DNA from: Leptolyngbya sp. Cla-17
GTDB taxonomy: Bacteria; Cyanobacteriota; Cyanobacteriia; Leptolyngbyales; Leptolyngbyaceae
Length of the DNA stretch: 64,000 nucleotides
Direction of reading: 5' to 3'
Assembly: GCF_016807185.1 (NCBI RefSeq)
Contig: NZ_JAEVYN010000002.1
Coordinates: forward strand, 862,528 to 926,527
In this document: positions 52,233-60,745 of the stretch, in pieces
Layout: every line of letters begins with the position of its first letter
Numbering within the stretch: position 1 is the first letter of the stretch
Position numbers and translations under genes: made by a program
Notes under the pieces: generated by a model
Database searches by the model: none
Seen by the model: the letters and a program-made list of their open reading frames with translations, nothing else
Told to the model about the DNA's origin: nothing

Positions 52233-54395
52233 CTAAGACGGATTTTGGGCAAGCTTTTGAGCGATTTCAGGATTGTACAGTCGCAAGTAGTTCCAGTAAT
52301 TTTCAAAAACCGACTTCACATAGCCGCGAGTTTCGTCGTAAGGAATAGATTCCACAAACTGATCGGGGTCGCCCAATCCTTTTTTAGCAATCCAACCGCC
52401 CACAGCACCGGGACCTGCGTTGTAACTTGCGACTGCCAGCATTGAGTTATTGGCATACTCATCGTGGGTGTAATCCAAATACCAGGTGCCGAGCTTAATG
52501 TTGTCGTCCGGTTCTGCCAGTTGATATTCCTTGAGCTTAATTTGTTTGGCAATCCAGGCTCCTGTTTCGGGCATTACCTGCATCAATCCCTTGGCACCTG
52601 CTGAAGAGGTGATATTGGACATGAAGCGAGATTCTTGGCGAATCAGGGCAGTGACTAGTAGCGGATTTAGCTGGCGGTCTTGCGACCACGCTTCAATTGG
52701 TTGCAGGTAAGGAAATGGATATAGTGCATACCAATAACCCATTTGTTGCTTTAAAGCCTTGTATTGCTGGAGTTCTTCAGCAGTTTCGCGTTGGCTCAAG
52801 TGGGACACCATAAAAATGCCATCCAGGTGATCGCCAATGCCAAGCCGCATCACGCCATCAGTAAATTGTTCTGCCACGGTGGGCGTTGCGGCATTTTGAA
52901 ATTCCACTTGCCATAGTTTCCAGGCATCTTGATCTTGCCCCAGTTGGTAAAGCTCCCGTAAGGTATCCGAACCAATCGGCAAGGGTGGACGAGCGGTGGG
53001 ACGGGCAACCGCAGGCTTTAGATCGCGAACCGAAGAGAAGTCGCCCACGTTCCAGCCCAACATATCAGCCGATCGCCAAGCGTAGTAGGACTGAGGATAT
53101 TTTGCTAGCACGAACTCAAAGGTTTCTTTCGCTTCTTTGGATTTGCCCAATTGGGTCGCCCATTTGCCTACCCAAAAAGCTGCTTCTGGGGCAAACTCGC
53201 TATCAGGATTTTGGGTAACGATGGGAGCTGCCCATTTCCAGGCGGTTTGGGTATCTCCAGCTTTTGCCTGTTCGGCGGCAAGCTGCCAGCGCAATTCTGC
53301 GGCTGCATCCGATTTTCCATATTGATTGAGGAGATATTGCCGCGTTTGAGCAGCAGATTCTTTGCTGTTCAGTTCATCTAGAACTTTAGACTTTTGTAGC
53401 AATGCTTCGCCAGCCCGATCTGGAAAACGAGCGATCGCCTGATCTAAGTAAGCGATCGCCTGTTCCGGCTGCACAATCTTCGACAGTCGGAGCAGGGCCA
53501 GTCCTGCCTCAGGAGCCGTGGGAAAGGTATTCACCGTGCGGATGTAGGCATCAGTAGCTCCGCCAGTTTCGCCAAGTTGCAACCCTCTCGCTGTGCGATA
53601 GGCATTGCGTGCCGTGAGCGAGGCTTTCGCGTAGGCAGTTCCCGCTTTGCCGTATTGTTGCTTTTCCCAATAGCCAAAGGCGATCGCGCCCCAATCTTCA
53701 GGTTTTAGCTGGTTGCTGTATTTCTCGACCAGATGATCCAAATAAGATGAATATTTTTCTAAATACAGCCCATGTCGGGCAATCACCCGCAGCGAATCTA
53801 GTTGATTCGGATTTTTCTGGAGACGCTGCTGAGAGATTTCTACCGTGCGAGGATGGGCAGGAAATTGAGCGATCGCCTGATCCCAATACCGGGGATTTGT
53901 CTTGCCTAAGGCAAACAGCGCTTCAGCCGCCGCAGGATCTTTGGGATAGCGCTTGAGCAGCTCTTGCCAGGTTGCTTGAGATTTTGTCGCATCTCCAGTT
54001 TGCTCTAAAGCTTGAGATTGCTTGACCAACACGTAGGGTGCCAGCACCGGATAGTCAGCATCCAACCCCTTCAGTTGGTCTAGTGCCTTTTTTGCCTGTC
54101 CTTGCTGCAACAGGTCAGTTGCCAGCAAATAACGAGCGCGGCTGCTTTCAATTGGCTTTTTGGCTTGAACGATCGCGGTCAGCTTTTCCGTCCGTTTGGC
54201 TGGCGACAAGGCTTTCAGCACATTGATATCCTGGACCTGAACGGCTGCCGCTTGCAGTTCCGCACCAGATCTCATAAACTGCGTGGCTTCGGTTTGGCGA
54301 GTAGAGAGCGCTTTCACAAAAGCGCTTCCAATTATCAAAACACTCAAACCTGCACCAACCAACCGATACACTTGTTTCCTTCCGCGCTTCTGCAT
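52233..54395 (-). CDS. Lytic murein transglycosylase (Slt70-like)
   Basis: 720 residues from ATG 54395. After a short basic tail and one hydrophobic segment (YRLVGAGLSVLIIGSAFVKA, signal or anchor) comes a long helical superhelix of TPR-like repeats (LGKTNPRYWDQAIAQFPAHP and similar). The C-terminal lysozyme-like SLT domain has the catalytic Glu in LIRQESRF, plus GAKGLMQVMPETGAWIAKQ and AVASYNAGPGAVGGW. It would cleave peptidoglycan in the periplasm. A frame 20 codons longer starts at 54455, but the ATG at 54395 places the hydrophobic segment correctly. Confidence 0.92.
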   Translation of the reverse strand: MQKRGRKQVYRLVGAGLSVLIIGSAFVKALSTRQTEATQFMRSGAELQAAAVQVQDINVLKALSPAKRTEKLTAIVQAKKPIESSRARYLLATDLLQQGQAKKALDQLKGLDADYPVLAPYVLVKQSQALEQTGDATKSQATWQELLKRYPKDPAAAEALFALGKTNPRYWDQAIAQFPAHPRTVEISQQRLQKNPNQLDSLRVIARHGLYLEKYSSYLDHLVEKYSNQLKPEDWGAIAFGYWEKQQYGKAGTAYAKASLTARNAYRTARGLQLGETGGATDAYIRTVNTFPTAPEAGLALLRLSKIVQPEQAIAYLDQAIARFPDRAGEALLQKSKVLDELNSKESAAQTRQYLLNQYGKSDAAAELRWQLAAEQAKAGDTQTAWKWAAPIVTQNPDSEFAPEAAFWVGKWATQLGKSKEAKETFEFVLAKYPQSYYAWRSADMLGWNVGDFSSVRDLKPAVARPTARPPLPIGSDTLRELYQLGQDQDAWKLWQVEFQNAATPTVAEQFTDGVMRLGIGDHLDGIFMVSHLSQRETAEELQQYKALKQQMGYWYALYPFPYLQPIEAWSQDRQLNPLLVTALIRQESRFMSNITSSAGAKGLMQVMPETGAWIAKQIKLKEYQLAEPDDNIKLGTWYLDYTHDEYANNSMLAVASYNAGPGAVGGWIAKKGLGDPDQFVESIPYDETRGYVKSVFENYWNYLRLYNPEIAQKLAQNPS

Positions 54396-54565
54396 GGGGG
54401 CTATACCAGAAATGGGGAAAATTTTAACCGAGCAATTCTTTAGCGACTTTAGCACTTCTATAAAAAAGTGACCGAAAGATTAGGACGCTTCAATTCTGCG
54501 TCCCCCATCTTTATGATCGATACTGGAAATAAGTTGAGTTAATCGGAATTTAGAGGACAGTTTGA

Positions 54566-56038
54566 ATGGATCTGCGAGCAATCAATACTTCCTGTGTGGA
54601 ATGGTCGGGCGATGCCTTAGCAGTGGGGTTGTTTGAAGACCAGGTAGAATTGGCGGGTGACCTGGCGGCCTTGGATGACAAGCTATCTGGCACTATGAAA
54701 GAACTCATTGCCGAAGTGGATTTTAAGGGCAAAGAGGGCAGCAGTGCATCAACACGGATTGGCGGTGGCAGCAGCATTCGTAAGATTATTTTGGTCGGTT
54801 TGGGCAAGCCAGATAGTCTAAAACTAGAGGGGTTGCGACGGGCGGCGGCGACGGCAGCAAAACTGGCTCGAAAAGAGAAATGCAAAATTTTGGGGATTAG
54901 CTTTCCGATATGCGATGCCAATGCTGAGGCGACTGCCCAGGCGATCGCCGAAGGAGCTGAACTTGCTCTTTATCAAGACACGCGATTTAAGTCAGAGCCT
55001 GATGACAAAATTACCAAAGTCGAACGAATCGATCTGTTGGGTTTAGCGGGGCAAGAATCCGCGATCGCCCGCGCCCGTCAGATTGTCTCTGGGGTATTTT
55101 TGGCACGAGAATTGGTAGCGGCTCCGGCAAACTTCGTCACGCCAGTCACCTTGGCAGACACCGCCAAGGCGATCGCCCACGAATACGGACTGGAAGTGCA
55201 TATCTTAGAGCAAGCTGAGTGTGAAGCATTAGGCATGGGTGCGTTTTTAGGCGTGGCTCAGGCATCCGATTTGCCACCCAAGTTTATTCACCTGATCTAT
55301 AAGCCAGAAGGCACTCCCCGGCGCAAAGTGGCAATTATTGGTAAGGGGGTAACGTTTGACTCCGGTGGACTGAACATTAAAGGGGCAGGCAGCGGGATTG
55401 AGATGATGAAAACTGACATGGGCGGAGCGGGTGCCACATTAGGGGCCGCCAAAGCGATCGCTCAGCTCAAACCCGATGTGGAAGTTCACTTCATCAGCGC
55501 TGCCACAGAAAATATGATCAGCGGTCATGCCATCCATCCCGGTGATATTCTCACAGCTTCCAACGGTAAGACGATTGAGATCAATAACACCGATGCGGAA
55601 GGTCGCCTGACTCTGGCAGATGCGCTGGTGTTTGCCGAAAAGCTGGGAGTAGACGCGATCGTCGATCTTGCCACCCTTACCGGAGCCTGCGTGGTCGCTT
55701 TGGGTGACGATATTGCTGGATTATGGAGTCCCCATGATGCACTGGCTGCTGAGATAGCTCAAGCGTCTGAAGGCGCGGGAGAGAAAATTTGGCGGATGCC
55801 GATGGAAGAAAAATACTTTGATGGTCTAAAGTCTGTGGTTGCCGATATGAAAAATACAGGTCCACGCATGGGGGGAGCCATCACTGCGGCATTGTTTTTG
55901 AAGCAGTTTATCAAAGAAACTGCTTGGGCCCATTTAGATGTAGCAGGTCCCGTTTGGGCAGACAAGGAAAATGGCTATAACGGTGTAGGTGCAACAGGTT
56001 ATGGCGTTCGTACTCTGGTCAACTGGGTGCTGAATTGA
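54566..56038 (+). CDS. pepA: Leucyl aminopeptidase
   Basis: 490-residue M17 metalloaminopeptidase. NTDAEGRLTLADALVFAE is the family signature. Metal ligands sit in IGKGVTFDSGGLNIKG, MKTDMGGAGATLGAAKAIAQ and NTDAEGRL, and the active-site Arg is in the last of these. The N-terminal domain (ISTSCVEWSGDALAVGLFED-like) is the usual non-catalytic part. It removes N-terminal residues and acts as a hexamer in the cytoplasm. It diverges from the transglycosylase gene and ends in a hairpin. Confidence 0.95.
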   Translation: MDLRAINTSCVEWSGDALAVGLFEDQVELAGDLAALDDKLSGTMKELIAEVDFKGKEGSSASTRIGGGSSIRKIILVGLGKPDSLKLEGLRRAAATAAKLARKEKCKILGISFPICDANAEATAQAIAEGAELALYQDTRFKSEPDDKITKVERIDLLGLAGQESAIARARQIVSGVFLARELVAAPANFVTPVTLADTAKAIAHEYGLEVHILEQAECEALGMGAFLGVAQASDLPPKFIHLIYKPEGTPRRKVAIIGKGVTFDSGGLNIKGAGSGIEMMKTDMGGAGATLGAAKAIAQLKPDVEVHFISAATENMISGHAIHPGDILTASNGKTIEINNTDAEGRLTLADALVFAEKLGVDAIVDLATLTGACVVALGDDIAGLWSPHDALAAEIAQASEGAGEKIWRMPMEEKYFDGLKSVVADMKNTGPRMGGAITAALFLKQFIKETAWAHLDVAGPVWADKENGYNGVGATGYGVRTLVNWVLN

Positions 56039-56053
56039 TCTCTTCCTGGTTAT

Positions 56054-56078
56054 CCGGTTTAGATTTTATCTAAACCGG
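56054..56078 (+). terminator. Hairpin downstream of pepA
   Basis: CCGGTTTAGA (56054-56063) pairs perfectly with TCTAAACCGG (56069-56078) around a TTTTA loop, 15 bases after the pepA stop. The T tract is lacking, but position and symmetry suit a terminator. From here to 56303 I see no gene. Confidence 0.6.
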
Positions 56079-56303
56079 GTTGCGTCACAATTGCCCAATT
56101 CCTCTGGCTCCATGCCTTGACCCTTCTATTCGCTGTCATCCCTCGTGTAGGTGCCATCGGTACAAGACAGCGTACCCTGGACTAACTGAGCTCATTTGCC
56201 TCCTCCAACTGCGATGGTTGGCTACCTTGGCGCAGAATCTACCACTGGGGGCAAGAATGTTTTGGCTCTTCGTCACTCGTGTCGCGAAACCACTGCTGAT
56301 GGC

Positions 56304-56394
56304 ACCTAACGATTAAGTTCACCCGCCGCCGAAAGCGTAACGAAGAGCACGACGAGCGAAGCTGTAGGCGGTCGGGTGCAGTGCCTTGTTCTGC
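56304..56394 (-). repeat. attC-like integron recombination site
   Basis: On the minus strand the segment ends with GTTAGGT (56304-56310), matching the R' consensus GTTRRRY. Inside, CACCCG-A-CCGCC (56367-56378) pairs with GGCGGCGGGTG (56320-56330) leaving one extra A, the extrahelical base typical of attC stems. The R'' side (GCAGAAC at 56388-56394) keeps only AAC of RYYYAAC. The outer spacers CAAGGCACTG and AACTTAATC are also attC-like. It stands 16 bases after the restored stop of the phosphatase gene, where a cassette's attC belongs. Confidence 0.65.
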
Positions 56395-56410
56395 TGGCGT
56401 TGGTCAGCAT

Positions 56411-57092
56411 TAAGCACTCATTTGTTTGAGCAGCGCAACTTGCTCTGGATGCAAACTAATTCTGGGACGAAGTACTTTGACTTTATCGATCGCCTCCTGC
56501 GCTGTATGCGCTTTACCTGATAAAAGTAGATACGCTGCAACGAACGTGCGCTACGTCCATGCCCCAACGCGCAATGAACATAAACCGGGCCTTTGGCAGA
56601 TTCTTCTTGTATCCACTCGGCTCCAGATTTCAGCGATTCCAAAGAAGGAGCGCGCGTATCGAGAATTGGAATGCAGCGATACGAAAGCCGACGAAGTGCC
56701 GGTGTCTCGCTGAATTCACACGTTAAATCCAGCACGCTTTTGATACCCAACTTCTCAATATCGCGTTTGTCACTGGCACCCAACCGACAACCCAAATACA
56801 CATTCTCATCAATCTTATCGAAGGCGTTTTCTTTTCCGAAGCGACGAAACCCAAGAAGGCTAAACCAGTTCAGTAAGTGATACGGCCAATATAGAACGTA
56901 ACTCAACAAACTCAATTCTCCATTTGGATTTTTCAAGAAAGCACGATGACCGATGAAAGCGTAAGCTAAGCCAACACCTGAAAATGCGATGGCGAATGAA
57001 GCAGCAATTATCCTGACTGCAAGTACTGGTAACGTTGCAGCATAAAAAGCGCAAATGAGGCCAAAAAGGACGAAGACAACTGCATATTTCAT
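56411..57092 (-). pseudogene. Frameshifted membrane dual-specificity phosphatase (integron cassette gene)
   Basis: The N-terminal 75 residues hold two to three membrane helices (YAVVFVLFGLICAFYAATLP, then IIAASFAIAFSGVGLAYAFI). A DSP/PTP domain follows with the loop YVHCALGHGRSA (HCxxGxxRS). Directly after GRSA the frame shifts near 56547. In the displayed frame the tail is Arg-rich and ends at 56418, whereas the adjacent frame reads TFVAAYLLLSGKAHTAQEAI and continues to LKQMSA and TAA at 56411, the expected DSP helices. One missing base (GCA-ACG read as GCACG) explains it. It may be a real lesion or a sequencing error. Confidence 0.75.
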
Positions 57093-57438
57093 TACGTTGA
57101 ATTATGACTAATGCCGAAACGCCGTGCTCACCAGTACAACTAATTAGGCCGAAAGTTTTCGTATAACATTTCAAAACGGGTGAATAGGCAGATGTCTGTA
57201 CAACACCTCTAATCAAGTAGATAGGCGGAAAGATCGCCTATTTTAGATGTGTGCGGTGGTCATTGATCGCCCTAGTCATTGCCCGTGCTTTCTTGCTTTG
57301 CAGTTTACTTTCTTTGAAATTAAGCACAAAACCTTGAAGGATTATACTGAGGGACGAGAGAGAGGCAAAGGGAGAGTTGGAGGCACATGACATGAGCCAA
57401 CAACAGCGAACAACTAAACTATTGATTTAGAGGTTTTC
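57093..57438. other. Gene-free stretch between the phosphatase and epimerase genes
   Basis: No gene. It has a small hairpin ATAGGCG/CGCCTAT (57221-57227 with 57235-57241) followed by TTTTAG, a possible plus-strand terminator. I searched for a second attC or a GTTRRRY boundary on the 5' side of the cassette and saw none that was convincing. Confidence 0.35.
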
Positions 57439-58362
57439 ATGAGAGTGGCAGTGACAGGGGCAACGGGGTTTGTGGGTAGCCGTCTGGTTGAGCGACTGCA
57501 AGCGGAAGGGCATCAAGTGTTGGTGTTGGCGAGAAATCTGGATCGAGCGGCGCGGATGTTTCCAGCGTCAGCTTTTCCGGCAGTGAAGGTTGTAGAGTAC
57601 ACTCCGCTGCAATCAGGTGAGTGGCAGCAAGGGGTGTCGGGCTGCGATGGCGTGGTGAATCTGGCGGGAGAACCGATTTCGGAACGATGGACGGCAACCC
57701 ATAAGCAAGGCATTGTGGAAAGTCGGCAATTGGGAACGCAAAAACTGGTGGAGGCGATCGCCCAAGCTACCCCTAAGCCGCAGGTGTTGGTCAGCGCGTC
57801 GGCAATTGGGTTTTATGGTACTAGCGAGACGACAACCTTTGATGAAACAAATGCAGCAGGCAACGACTTTTTAGCAGAAGTTTGCAAAGTGTGGGAAGCA
57901 GAAGCACAAAAAGTAAGGGATGCAGGCGTGCGGCTAGTCATTTTGCGCCTTGGGATTGTATTAGGTATGGGCGGCGCGATCGCCAAAATGTTGACCCCAT
58001 TCAAACTGTTTGCAGGTGGACCGATTGGCACAGGCAGACAGTGGTTTTCCTGGATTCATCGCGAGGACGTAGTCAATCTGATTTTGCAGGCCTTGACTCA
58101 GCCCAGCATGGAGGGTGTCTTCAATGCCACCGCTCCTAACCCCGTTCGCATGGCAGAATTTTGCAACACGTTAGGGCAGGCAATGAATCGCCCATCCTGG
58201 TTGCCCGTGCCAGCGTTTGCGATCGAGGCACTGCTCGGCGACGGAGCCGTAGTAGTTCTGGAAGGGCAACAAGTGTTACCCAAACGCACCCAAACTAGTG
58301 GATTTCAGTACCAATACTCTGATTTGAAAGTTGCCGTAGCAGAAGTGCTAGCAGAGGAATAG
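57439..58362 (+). CDS. TIGR01777-type epimerase (SDR39U1 family)
   Basis: 307-residue atypical short-chain dehydrogenase. The nucleotide-binding motif is VAVTGATGFVGSRLVERLQA, then VVNLAGEPISERWTATHKQG, ISASAIGFYGT-like VSASAIGFYGTSETTTFDET and WFSWIHREDVVNLILQAL. The C-terminal DUF1731 segment ends AVAEVLAEE. The family is widespread; the E. coli homologue is YfcH, and plant and cyanobacterial members are linked to cell-division or chloroplast functions without a firm reaction. The ATG follows AGAGG at a suitable distance. Confidence 0.9.
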   Translation: MRVAVTGATGFVGSRLVERLQAEGHQVLVLARNLDRAARMFPASAFPAVKVVEYTPLQSGEWQQGVSGCDGVVNLAGEPISERWTATHKQGIVESRQLGTQKLVEAIAQATPKPQVLVSASAIGFYGTSETTTFDETNAAGNDFLAEVCKVWEAEAQKVRDAGVRLVILRLGIVLGMGGAIAKMLTPFKLFAGGPIGTGRQWFSWIHREDVVNLILQALTQPSMEGVFNATAPNPVRMAEFCNTLGQAMNRPSWLPVPAFAIEALLGDGAVVVLEGQQVLPKRTQTSGFQYQYSDLKVAVAEVLAEE

Positions 58363-58386
58363 TGCGTTAGGGCAACTGGATGGACT

Positions 58387-59019
58387 TTATCCACACACTT
58401 TTTTAACGATCTCAAGCTGGCTAACCTCGGCCCACCAGGTCAACAATTTAGGAGTTTGAGCCGTAATAGCTTTAAACTCTGCCGTTTTAGAAAGGTAGGT
58501 AAAGATAGGAATCAGGTAGAAATCAGCAATGGTCGGAGTGCTGCCGAGCAGGTATGGACTCCCGATGGTGAGCGATTCGATCGCCGCTGCTGCGGTTTGT
58601 GCGGGCGCGATCGCATTCGCTACCTTGTTTTCATCAGAGGTGCCACCCTGACTGGGTACAATCAAGCGCTGAATCACAATGCTGGTAATCGCCGAAGGAT
58701 AGAGATAGCTGTCAATAATCGACATAATCTGGCGCATTCGGGCTTGCAGTATAGGCTCCGTTGGGCTGAATTTGTGATGAGCAAAAACCGTATTCAAATA
58801 TTCGGTAGTGGCAGGCGTTTCGTATAGTAATTCTCCATCAATATCCAGGGTGGGTATTTTACCAAAGGGGTTTTTGGCAAGGTACTCTGCTGATTGGCTT
58901 TCTCCCTTAAAGATATCGACTGACTTGAGGGTATAGTCTATGCCGATGCTTTCCAACAATAGCCGGACCGTGCGAACGTAGGTGCTGACGGGCGTTCCAT
59001 AAACAGTAAGGTTTGCCAT
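58387..59019 (-). CDS. Glutathione S-transferase family protein
   Basis: 210 residues from ATG 59019. The N-terminal thioredoxin-like domain starts MANLTVYGTPVSTYVRTVRL, with PFGKIPTLDIDGELLYETPA (cis-Pro and glutathione-binding E/T) typical of GSTs. The C-terminal helical domain contains GSPYLLGSTPTIADFYLIPI. It probably conjugates or reduces hydrophobic electrophiles. The exact class is not clear. The gene stands alone, convergent with the epimerase gene. A start 12 codons upstream is less likely. Confidence 0.9.
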   Translation of the reverse strand: MANLTVYGTPVSTYVRTVRLLLESIGIDYTLKSVDIFKGESQSAEYLAKNPFGKIPTLDIDGELLYETPATTEYLNTVFAHHKFSPTEPILQARMRQIMSIIDSYLYPSAITSIVIQRLIVPSQGGTSDENKVANAIAPAQTAAAAIESLTIGSPYLLGSTPTIADFYLIPIFTYLSKTAEFKAITAQTPKLLTWWAEVSQLEIVKKVCG

Positions 59020-59127
59020 GCGTAATAGATGCCTAATCAAAAGTACGGTAGTCATCAGAATACGCTACTCTTTGGCGCGATCGCTGTTGCGTTCCCAACC
59101 TTCAGTCGGCTGTAAACTCCTCCGACT

Positions 59128-59373
59128 TTACTCAGCCCGATTCAACTTTTTCGATACCCAACTTGAAATGCCGCTAACGATCGCACCGGTCATCAAAATT
59201 CCGAGTGCAGGTTGCACCACAGGTTGCCACAGCTGATACCAAACATCCAAGCCGAGGGGAACGCCACTGGTTCGACCCACAACCGCGATCGCCAACCAAA
59301 CAAAACAGAACAACACAAAAAATAAATCTGCCATCAACGCCAGATTCAGCCAGTCCAGCAGTTTGTCTTTCAT
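59128..59373 (-). CDS. Small membrane protein with two helices (unknown function)
   Basis: 81-residue protein with two hydrophobic helices. The first is LMADLFFVLFCFVWLAIAVV and the second PALGILMTGAIVSGISSWVS, followed by a short basic tail. The connecting segment GLDVWYQLWQPVVQ is aromatic. I do not recognise the family; such proteins are frequent in cyanobacterial genomes. It lies 44 bases after the 3' end of the ureidoglycolate-lyase-like gene on the same strand, so it may be the last gene of that cluster. Confidence 0.65.
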   Translation of the reverse strand: MKDKLLDWLNLALMADLFFVLFCFVWLAIAVVGRTSGVPLGLDVWYQLWQPVVQPALGILMTGAIVSGISSWVSKKLNRAE

Positions 59374-59417
59374 GGGTTTACTGTATAAAACTCTCTGATC
59401 GTTTAGCTTACAGCGGT

Positions 59418-59936
59418 TTACTCAGCAAACACACCCTGAATAGAATTGGGGACAATCTCAAACTCCACTCCATAGGTTTCCAATAGATTGCAGCTCTCGT
59501 GATCTACCTCATTGGTGTCGCTCAACTCCAAACTATAAAAATCGATAGTTGATTGCTCAAAATAAGGTCCCGCGTGCCAAGTGCCTAGATGCAGCTTAAT
59601 AAAGCAATTGCCCGGAATGCGAAAAGCGGTAAGATCCTCCCATTGTGGAGCAACCGTGCCCCTAGGTGGTGCCACTGCCATAAACCACTCTTTCCCTTCT
59701 AACGAACCCAGGCATTGAGTGCAGCGTTGATGCCTGGTAATGCTGTTAAACTTAAGCCCCCGATTGTGCTGACGCATGATGTAGAAACGCGGTATGCCAT
59801 TCTGAAGCTGGAGTTGGGCATCGCGATCGCCATAAGGCTGATCGTCCTGAACAGAAAAAATCACTTGTCCAAAAGGTTGAAACGCCTCTGGGGTGATGAG
59901 TTGAGATCGTAATTTAAGCAGCAAGTAAGTTTCCAT
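59418..59936 (-). CDS. Ureidoglycolate lyase family protein
   Basis: 172-residue cupin-like enzyme of the ureidoglycolate lyase (AllA) family. Recognisable parts are ITPEAFQPFGQVIFS at the N-terminus, FNSITRHQRCTQCLGSLEGK around the metal-binding His region, WFMAVAPPRGT, and CFIKLHLGTWHAGPYF with the conserved His. Family members split ureidoglycolate into glyoxylate and urea. Here it lies 65 bases after upp and downstream of the URC genes, so a role in handling a ureido intermediate of uracil breakdown is possible but is inference from position. Confidence 0.85.
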   Translation of the reverse strand: METYLLLKLRSQLITPEAFQPFGQVIFSVQDDQPYGDRDAQLQLQNGIPRFYIMRQHNRGLKFNSITRHQRCTQCLGSLEGKEWFMAVAPPRGTVAPQWEDLTAFRIPGNCFIKLHLGTWHAGPYFEQSTIDFYSLELSDTNEVDHESCNLLETYGVEFEIVPNSIQGVFAE

Positions 59937-60001
59937 AAGCGGAGTGCAAAGAGGGACGGGATGGAAATGGATTCACGCTCAAACACCTTTTTTCCGCAGA
60001 T

Positions 60002-60637
60002 TCATTTTGTGCCAAATAGGCGATCGCCGGCATCGCCTAACCCTGGAATAATGTAGCCATGCTCATCTAAACGCTCATCGATAGCCGCCGTGTAGATGGA
60101 CACATCGGGATGATGGTCATGAAAATTGGCAATACCTTCTGGGGCCGCTAACAGACAAACTAGCTTTAGCGTTTTAGGATTAGTTTCTTTGAGCCGATCT
60201 ACCGCTGCGATCGCCGAATTTCCAGTCGCAACCATCGGATCTACCACCATCATGTCCCGCTCTTCAATGTCATGGGGCACTTTGAAATAATACTCCACCG
60301 GAGTCAAGGTATGCGGATCACGATATAAGCCAATATGCCCCACCCGTGCCGATGGCATCAACTGCAACATCCCATCCAAAATGCCTTGACCTGCCCGCAT
60401 AATCGAGACAATTACTAGCTTTTTTTCAGGTGCCAGCACTGGCGCTTTCATCTCTGCCAGTGGGGTTTGAATCATCTCATATTTCAGCGGCAAATCGCGC
60501 GTCACCTCATACGCCAACAACATACTAATTTCGGTGAGCAGCGATCGAAATTTTGCCGTACTCGTTTCCTCTCGCCGCATCAACGTCAGTTTGTGCTGAA
60601 TTAAAGGATGGTCAATTACCGTTACTTTAGAAGTCAT
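60002..60637 (-). CDS. upp: Uracil phosphoribosyltransferase
   Basis: 211-residue enzyme making UMP from uracil and PRPP. HPLIQHKLTLMRREETSTAKF is the family start, and MMVVDPMVATGNSAIAAVDR is the PRPP-binding loop. The C-terminus IIPGLGDAGDRLFGTK binds uracil. It has normal length. Besides salvage, UMP formation is the entry step of the URC uracil-breakdown route, and the two URC genes are directly upstream on the same strand (gap of 108 bases). Confidence 0.96.
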   Translation of the reverse strand: MTSKVTVIDHPLIQHKLTLMRREETSTAKFRSLLTEISMLLAYEVTRDLPLKYEMIQTPLAEMKAPVLAPEKKLVIVSIMRAGQGILDGMLQLMPSARVGHIGLYRDPHTLTPVEYYFKVPHDIEERDMMVVDPMVATGNSAIAAVDRLKETNPKTLKLVCLLAAPEGIANFHDHHPDVSIYTAAIDERLDEHGYIIPGLGDAGDRLFGTK

Positions 60638-60745
60638 GTGAGTCGGAAATAGTAGGTATAGGGTGGAGGGATGAACAGGAAAGTTTTGAGTGTTGAATTC
60701 GTCACAATTCCTGCGGAGATGTTATGCGAATGCCACTTGTCGCTC

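Noticed and set aside
56080..56316. Plus-strand frame of 78 codons after pepA
   Set aside because: It overlaps the terminator and the attC-like site, is Cys/Pro-rich without domain, and has no ribosome-binding site.
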